The notes beneath the pieces are model-generated. The model was not told the DNA's origin, did not search any database, and was given only the letters and a program-made list of their open reading frames with translations. A DNA stretch of 10,629 nt from positions 1 to 10,629 of the forward strand of contig PXDL01000028.1 in assembly GCA_003566395.1 (NCBI GenBank), given 5' to 3'. Made by a program: the position numbers and the translations under genes. Positions 6,268-10,629 of the stretch are shown in pieces. This stretch comes from Balneolia bacterium (GTDB lineage: Bacteria; Bacteroidota; Rhodothermia; Balneolales; Cyclonatronaceae). The first letter of the stretch is position 1, and every line of letters starts with the position of its first letter.

Positions 6268-7434
6268 ATGGGGTTCAACCAACAGTATTATGATATCATC
6301 ATAGGGGGGGGCGGTTGCTCCGGCCTTTCGCTTGCCTGGCACATTTCTCAAAAAGACCGGGACAAAAACATACTAATCATCGGAAAGGAGGAGACTCCCG
6401 ATCAGGGAAAAACGTGGTGTTACTGGAGTAAGGACGATCTTCCGTCGCCGGTAAAGCCGGATCACGTCTGGGAGTCGGTTGAAATCTTTGCAGGAAAGGC
6501 CCACATCCGGGAAAAACTAAAGAAACTGACCTACAACTGCATAAAAAGCACGAGCTATCACCGACAGATGACCGAAGCACTTGCTTCAATGCCGAATATC
6601 GATCGTATTGAGGCAGATGTGGAAGGATACGGAGAGACGAAACAAAGGGTCGGTGTTCAGGCGGATGGAAAAACCTTTACGTCGGAACAGTTCTTCAAAT
6701 GCTATGGAAAGCCGGATACAAAAAATTCACGCTTCGTTCTAAAGCAGCATTTTAAAGGAATAGAGATTGTAACTGATAAGCCGGTATTTGATCCGGATAC
6801 CGCCCGTATGATGGATTTCAGGGTGAAACAAAAAGACGGGGCCACGTTTTTTTATGTGTTACCTTTCAGCAAGACCGAAGCTCTGGTGGAATACACCCTG
6901 TTTTCTCCTGCACTGCTCGAAGATGAGGCTTATGATGAGGCAATTGCGGCCTATCTGAAACAGGAGTTCGGGCTTGGTTCGGATAACTACCGATGCTCAC
7001 GGACCGAATTCGGCGTAATCCCGATGGCCGACCGGCTACACACGCAAGGACCGGGCAAACGAATTCATTTCTGTGGAACGGCATCAGGTATCCCAAAAGC
7101 TTCTACCGGATATGCCTTTTCAAGAATTCATCGTCAGGCGGCCCTTATCGCAGAAAGCATCTCTGCCGGAAAAAAAGTGACGGTACCTCCGTCATCGTCA
7201 TTGCGATACCGGATTTATGATTTAGTTATGCTGGATGTGCTTACGCGCCGGAAACAAATTATCGTGGAGGTGTTTGAAGCCCTCTTTACTAAAAACCCGG
7301 TGGAGCGTATTCTGCGCTTCATGGATGAGAAAAGCACATTGTCTGAAGATTTAAGCGTGATGGCTTCCGTTCCCCGGATACCTTTCCTGAAAGCTGTTGC
7401 CCGCAATTCAGATCTTATAAAAGGTGGAGTCTGA
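6268..7434 (+). CDS. crtY: Lycopene cyclase (CrtY/CrtL family)
   Basis: A 388-residue flavoprotein that cyclises the ends of lycopene to beta-ionone rings in carotenoid synthesis, probably at the membrane face. The N-terminus shows the dinucleotide-binding fold 'YDIIIGGGGCSGLSLA' (residues 8-23). Family signatures follow in order: 'TWCYWS' (49-54), 'LKQHFKGIEI' (158-167), 'MMDFRVKQ' (181-188), 'FFYVLPFSKTEALVEYTLFS' (194-213), 'EFGVIPM' (247-253) and 'ASTGYAFSRI' (278-287). The length is normal for the bacterial family. The ATG lies 13 bases after the anti-sigma-like gene, without a Shine-Dalgarno site; no other carotenoid gene is in the window. A run of eight G at 6304-6311 encodes part of the glycine motif. 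Specificity for one or both ends of lycopene cannot be told from sequence. Confidence 0.93.
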   Translation: MGFNQQYYDIIIGGGGCSGLSLAWHISQKDRDKNILIIGKEETPDQGKTWCYWSKDDLPSPVKPDHVWESVEIFAGKAHIREKLKKLTYNCIKSTSYHRQMTEALASMPNIDRIEADVEGYGETKQRVGVQADGKTFTSEQFFKCYGKPDTKNSRFVLKQHFKGIEIVTDKPVFDPDTARMMDFRVKQKDGATFFYVLPFSKTEALVEYTLFSPALLEDEAYDEAIAAYLKQEFGLGSDNYRCSRTEFGVIPMADRLHTQGPGKRIHFCGTASGIPKASTGYAFSRIHRQAALIAESISAGKKVTVPPSSSLRYRIYDLVMLDVLTRRKQIIVEVFEALFTKNPVERILRFMDEKSTLSEDLSVMASVPRIPFLKAVARNSDLIKGGV

Positions 7435-7678
7435 ATACCCGGAACCGGTGGACAAGAGAGCTTTATTAAATAGACTAATTCTAATTATGAGAGTTTTTTG
7501 TCCTTAAAACCGCAATAATCTTATATTCACATCCGAATATGTTATTAATAGCCTGCCCTACCCTTCCTGAAGGCAGTTCTTCATTCACTCTTCATAATAA
7601 AACCGGATTTTAAAAGTGGCCACAAGCGCCGATTATAACACTATTTTTTTCCATCTGAATACCAGAAAATACAGTTGA
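7435..7678. other. Intergenic region before the haem cluster
   Basis: This 244-base gap between crtY and hemH holds no gene I can support. It contains a short hairpin, CTGCC (7553-7557) with GGCAG (7572-7576), enclosing a CCTTC/GAAGG dyad as an alternative fold. It also has a ten-pair imperfect repeat at 7450-7459 and 7494-7503. A second promoter-like pair, TTGTCC (7498-7503) and TATATT (7522-7527) at 18-base spacing, lies further upstream. No clear terminator for crtY is visible. Confidence 0.5.
7610..7639 (+). promoter_or_regulatory. Candidate promoter of the hemH-hemA-hemC cluster
   Basis: TTAAAA at 7610-7615 and TATAAC at 7634-7639 are separated by 18 bases. The -10 box matches five of six positions, the -35 box four of six. 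Transcription would start near 7646, about 33 bases before the hemH ATG. Confidence 0.35.
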
Positions 7679-8821
7679 ATGAGTGACACCAAACTGAATG
7701 TTGGCGTAGTTTTGATGAATCTCGGCGGGCCTACTTCTGAAGATAATATCAAGACGTTTCTGTATAATCTCTTCCGGGATGAAGATATTATAAAGCTGGG
7801 CGGCGGATTTTTCCAGGATAAACTGGCGAAACTCATTTCCACCATCCGTTCAAAAAAGATCGTAGATAACTACCGGGAAATTAATTATTGCACCCAGGGT
7901 TGTACGGGAAGTAAATACTGCTTTAACAGGCAAAATAAGGTGGTTTCAAGCTGTTGCTCTCCTATCAACGGATTAACGGAGGCGCAGCGTCGCGGTCTCG
8001 AAAAATATTTCAAAACCGAAATGCCGGAGCACAACTTCAAGGTATATACGGCTATGCGCTACTGGCTGCCGTTTGCCGATCAGATTATGGATGAAGTTCG
8101 CGAAGACGGCATGGACCACGTTGTGTTGCTGCCGCTCTATCCCCAGTTTTCATGGACCACAAGCGGTAGCAGTTTCCGGGACTGGGAAGATGTGCGCAAG
8201 CAACAGCTCGGTCAGAACAAAACGGCCGACTGGCAGGAGTACATCATAAAAGATTACTACCTGAACAACGATTATCTGCATGCCATGAACGACCGCATCA
8301 ACGAAACACTGGATCGTTTCAGCCCGGCAGAGCGTGATAAAGTTCACCTGGTATTTACCGCCCACGGCACTCCGCTGGCAGAAGTTCGCAGCGGTGATCC
8401 CTATACAAAACAAATTGAAGCTACCGTGGAAGCGGTCATGAAGCTGCGTGGAAGGGATAAACAGTACTGGCTTGGTTTCCAGTCACGCGTCGGTCCCCAG
8501 AAATGGACGCAACCGAACACCGAGGCCCTCGTATTCCGGCTTATCCGCTACGGAATCAAACATCTGGTGATGATTCCCGTTGCTTTTGTAACCGACCACA
8601 TTGAAACATCTATGGAGCTGGATGTTGAGCTTCGTGAGGCTATTGAAGAAGAAAAATTGCACATCGAACGACTTGAAGTGATGCCGGGCCTCAACAACCA
8701 TCCGCGCTTTATTAAAGCACTTGCCGATGAAGTTCAAGCCATGCTGGGCCATGTGCTTGATGCGGACTCTGCAAACGGAAAAGCACCGAAGGAAGCCGAA
8801 GAACAGATGAAGGCCTCCTGA
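7679..8821 (+). CDS. hemH: Ferrochelatase with internal cysteine-rich segment
   Basis: Inserts Fe2+ into a porphyrin at the end of haem synthesis; 380 residues. Family motifs are complete: 'VVLMNLGGPTS' at the N-terminus, 'LYPQFSWTTSGSS' (153-165), the metal-site histidine in 'FTAHGTP' (H229), 'LGFQSRVGPQKW' (265-276) and 'FVTDHIETSMELD' with the conserved acidic residue E309. After 'IVDNYREINY' there is an inserted segment with five cysteines, C71, C75, C81, C92 and C93. This fits the described class of ferrochelatases (for example Myxococcus xanthus) that bind a [2Fe-2S] cluster through four cysteines in an internal segment of about 20 residues, instead of C-terminal ones. The C-terminal tail is charged and has no cysteine. 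The product could be protohaem or, if a coproporphyrin route is used, coprohaem; this is not decided by the window. The ATG at 7679 has no Shine-Dalgarno site. hemA begins 19 bases after the stop. Confidence 0.95.
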   Translation: MSDTKLNVGVVLMNLGGPTSEDNIKTFLYNLFRDEDIIKLGGGFFQDKLAKLISTIRSKKIVDNYREINYCTQGCTGSKYCFNRQNKVVSSCCSPINGLTEAQRRGLEKYFKTEMPEHNFKVYTAMRYWLPFADQIMDEVREDGMDHVVLLPLYPQFSWTTSGSSFRDWEDVRKQQLGQNKTADWQEYIIKDYYLNNDYLHAMNDRINETLDRFSPAERDKVHLVFTAHGTPLAEVRSGDPYTKQIEATVEAVMKLRGRDKQYWLGFQSRVGPQKWTQPNTEALVFRLIRYGIKHLVMIPVAFVTDHIETSMELDVELREAIEEEKLHIERLEVMPGLNNHPRFIKALADEVQAMLGHVLDADSANGKAPKEAEEQMKAS

Positions 8822-8840
8822 TTTATAGTGATTCGATTCT

Positions 8841-10097
8841 ATGGATAAGAGCATACTCTTAGAAAAGTTTACGATCATCGGCATCAATCATCAGCTTGCC
8901 GATGTGGCGGTGCGTGAAAAGTTCAGCCTCAGCTACGAGGAACAGCGCGAGCTGCTTCGCGATGCAGAAGGACATGGTATAAACGGCCTGATAATCATTT
9001 CAACCTGCAACCGTACCGAACTTTTTGCTACCACCTCTGATGCCGAACTGCTCTCCATACTGTTTGCCCGCCACGCCCGCGGAGACATCAAAGAATTTCA
9101 CGAATACGGATTTATCAAACACGGCGAACATGCCGTAAAGCATTTTTACCGTGTAGCGGTGGGCCTTGAAGCGCAGATTCTCGGGGATTTGCAGATTATC
9201 AAACAGGTAAAAGAATCCTATAAGCTGGCTTCCGATTCCGGTCTGGCCGACTCAACAATTCACCGATTAATGCAAAGTGTATCGCGCACTCACAAGCGTA
9301 CGCGCAACGAAACGTCGCTCGGAGCCGGTGCGGCCTCTACGGCCTATGCAGCCGTTCAAATGGCCAAACGCCACATGAAGCAGCTGAGCGGCAAAAAAGT
9401 GCTGCTTGTGGGAGCCGGGAAAATCGGTAAGGTCACTTGTAAGAATCTGATCGCTATGGGTGCTTCCGATGTGACGGTGATCAACCGGAACATGACGCGG
9501 GCCGAACGGCTGGGCATGCGTTTCCCGATTGAAGTGGCACCTATCAAAAATATTGATATTGAAATTGCCCGTGCCGATCTCATCATCGTAGCTACGGGCG
9601 CGCCTCATGCGGTAATCAATACCGGCCATCTTGACCTTTGCGATCCGGAAGGCAACCCGAAAATGATGATCGATTTGTCGGTTCCCCGAAACATCTCAGA
9701 TGAAGTTGGAAATCTGCCGTTTGTCCATTTGGTGAATATGGATATGCTCAGCGATACCCTTGATGAAACCTTCCGCGATCGTCAGGCCAACGTGCCCAAA
9801 GTGGAAGCTATTATTTCAGAGGAATTTGAAGCATTTTGCATCTGGCTGTCCGAGCTTCGCGTTGTGCCTACAATCAAGGCGCTCAATACCAAATTCGATA
9901 CCATTCGCCGTCAGGAAATTTCGCGCTTCAAGCATAAGCTGGAGGGCGAGACCCTGAATGAAGTGGAGCATCTGACACAGCGGATCGTAAATAAAATCAT
10001 TGCTCATTCGATTGAGCACCTCAAAGAAAATCAGGGGAAAACCGAAGAAGTGACCCGCATCATACAGGATATGTACAAGATCGGCAACGAGTTGTAA
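8841..10097 (+). CDS. hemA: Glutamyl-tRNA reductase
   Basis: Reduces glutamyl-tRNA to glutamate-1-semialdehyde with NADPH, the first committed step of tetrapyrrole synthesis by the C5 route; 418 residues, normal for the family. The catalytic domain has 'IIGINH' (12-17) and the nucleophilic cysteine in 'STCNRTE' (C56), with the conserved His in 'VKHFYRVAVGLE' (H102 region, 99-110). The usual GEPQILGQ motif reads 'QILGDLQIIKQ', a variant I associate with Bacteroidota-type enzymes. The NADPH domain has 'VLLVGAGKIGK' (about 187-197) and 'IDLSVPRNISDEV'. The C-terminal dimerisation helices are present, ending 'MYKIGNEL'. The gene sits 19 bases after hemH, and hemC starts 2 bases after its stop, so tight co-transcription and possibly translational coupling with hemC are likely. 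This enzyme is commonly the controlled step; no regulatory site is visible in the 19-base gap. Confidence 0.96.
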   Translation: MDKSILLEKFTIIGINHQLADVAVREKFSLSYEEQRELLRDAEGHGINGLIIISTCNRTELFATTSDAELLSILFARHARGDIKEFHEYGFIKHGEHAVKHFYRVAVGLEAQILGDLQIIKQVKESYKLASDSGLADSTIHRLMQSVSRTHKRTRNETSLGAGAASTAYAAVQMAKRHMKQLSGKKVLLVGAGKIGKVTCKNLIAMGASDVTVINRNMTRAERLGMRFPIEVAPIKNIDIEIARADLIIVATGAPHAVINTGHLDLCDPEGNPKMMIDLSVPRNISDEVGNLPFVHLVNMDMLSDTLDETFRDRQANVPKVEAIISEEFEAFCIWLSELRVVPTIKALNTKFDTIRRQEISRFKHKLEGETLNEVEHLTQRIVNKIIAHSIEHLKENQGKTEEVTRIIQDMYKIGNEL

Positions 10098-10099
10098 GC

Positions 10100-10629
10100 A
10101 TGGCGTTTAAACCCATCAGGATTGGTACGAGAGACAGTATTCTTGCCACGTGGCAGGCCGAGCACGTCGCAGCGGGATTAAAAAAACACGGATTCAAAAC
10201 CGAGCTGGTGTTTATCAAAACAGAAGGCGATCAGGTGCTGGATACGCCGCTGCCGCTCATCGGAGGAAAAGGCGTGTTCACCAAAGCGCTGGATGATGCA
10301 CTCCTCCGTGATGAAGTCGATATCGCCGTTCATTCTTTTAAAGATATTCCGACCTCCGTACCCGACGGACTCGACGTCATCGCCATACTGGAGCGTGATG
10401 ATCCCCGGGATGTAATCGTGGCCCGCACATCACCTGAATTTATGGATGATGAAACCTACGAAGCCGTAATAGCCACCAGCTCACACCGCCGCGGTGGGCA
10501 ATGGCTTAACCGTTTTCCCAGGCACCAACTCACTGATATTCGCGGTAACGTACACACACGACTTCGAAAACTGAATGAGAACAAATGGGACGGTGCCATT
10601 TTTGCCGCCGCCGGTCTCAAGCGTGTTGG
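10100..10629 (+). CDS. hemC: Hydroxymethylbilane synthase (porphobilinogen deaminase), 3' end cut by window
   Basis: Joins four porphobilinogen units into hydroxymethylbilane in the cytoplasm. I translated 176 residues from the ATG at 10100; the frame is open to the window end, a little over half of the usual length near 310. Signatures in order are 'RIGTRDSILATWQAEHV' (7-23), 'GGKGVFTKALDDALL' (55-69), 'DIAVHSFKDIPT' (74-85) with the catalytic aspartate D82, 'ATSSHRRGGQ' (125-134) with cofactor-binding arginines, and 'DIRGNVHTRLRKL' (146-158). The cysteine that holds the dipyrromethane cofactor lies in the part beyond the window. The start is 2 bases after the hemA stop. Confidence 0.96.
   Translation, partial: MAFKPIRIGTRDSILATWQAEHVAAGLKKHGFKTELVFIKTEGDQVLDTPLPLIGGKGVFTKALDDALLRDEVDIAVHSFKDIPTSVPDGLDVIAILERDDPRDVIVARTSPEFMDDETYEAVIATSSHRRGGQWLNRFPRHQLTDIRGNVHTRLRKLNENKWDGAIFAAAGLKRV

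Noticed and set aside
7450..7503. GGACAAGAGA/TTTTTTGTCC repeat as a terminator of crtY
   Set aside because: Two of ten pairs are G-T, the loop is over 30 bases, and the T-run is within the stem instead of after it.
1..10629. CRISPR array, insertion sequence, phage gene, tRNA or rRNA
   Set aside because: No regularly spaced direct repeats, transposase or integrase motifs, or recognisable RNA gene sequence were seen on either strand.

Overview
The window looks like a chromosomal stretch of a bacterium in the Bacteroidota/Balneolota/Rhodothermota assemblage. Three observations support this. Almost no start codon has a Shine-Dalgarno match. The glutamyl-tRNA reductase carries the 'QILGD' variant that I associate with Bacteroidota-type enzymes. 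The ferrochelatase has an internal cysteine-rich segment. The assignment to a phylum is an inference. Base composition is moderate by eye, and I see no transposase, integrase, phage gene, CRISPR array, tRNA or rRNA.

The left part (1-3784) is read leftward and concerns the cell envelope. In transcription order it holds a DUF481-type outer-membrane beta-barrel protein, a small secreted protein with evenly spaced cysteines, a thioredoxin-fold lipoprotein, and a DsbD-type transmembrane thiol:disulfide reductase that runs off the left edge. The last two form a plausible pair: DsbD carries electrons across the inner membrane and the lipoprotein could spend them in the periplasm.

The divergent gap (3785-4212) is the most structured non-coding part of the window, with three separate inverted repeats in about 300 bases. 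The last one would lie at the 5' end of the mRNA of the following gene.

The middle part (4213-7434) is read rightward: a soluble TPR protein, a 281-base gap with a nested inverted repeat and two small dyads, a single-pass membrane protein resembling an anti-sigma factor but without zinc ligands and without a neighbouring sigma factor, and a lycopene cyclase only 13 bases further on.

The right part (7679-10629) is a compact haem biosynthesis cluster: hemH (last step), hemA (first committed step) and hemC (cut by the right edge), with gaps of 19 and 2 bases that suggest one transcript. The ferrochelatase appears to belong to the described class that holds a [2Fe-2S] cluster in an internal segment, as in Myxococcus xanthus. 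I found no clearly undescribed multi-gene system. The best leads are the structured intergenic regions, the orphan anti-sigma-like gene beside crtY, and the iron-sulfur ferrochelatase.
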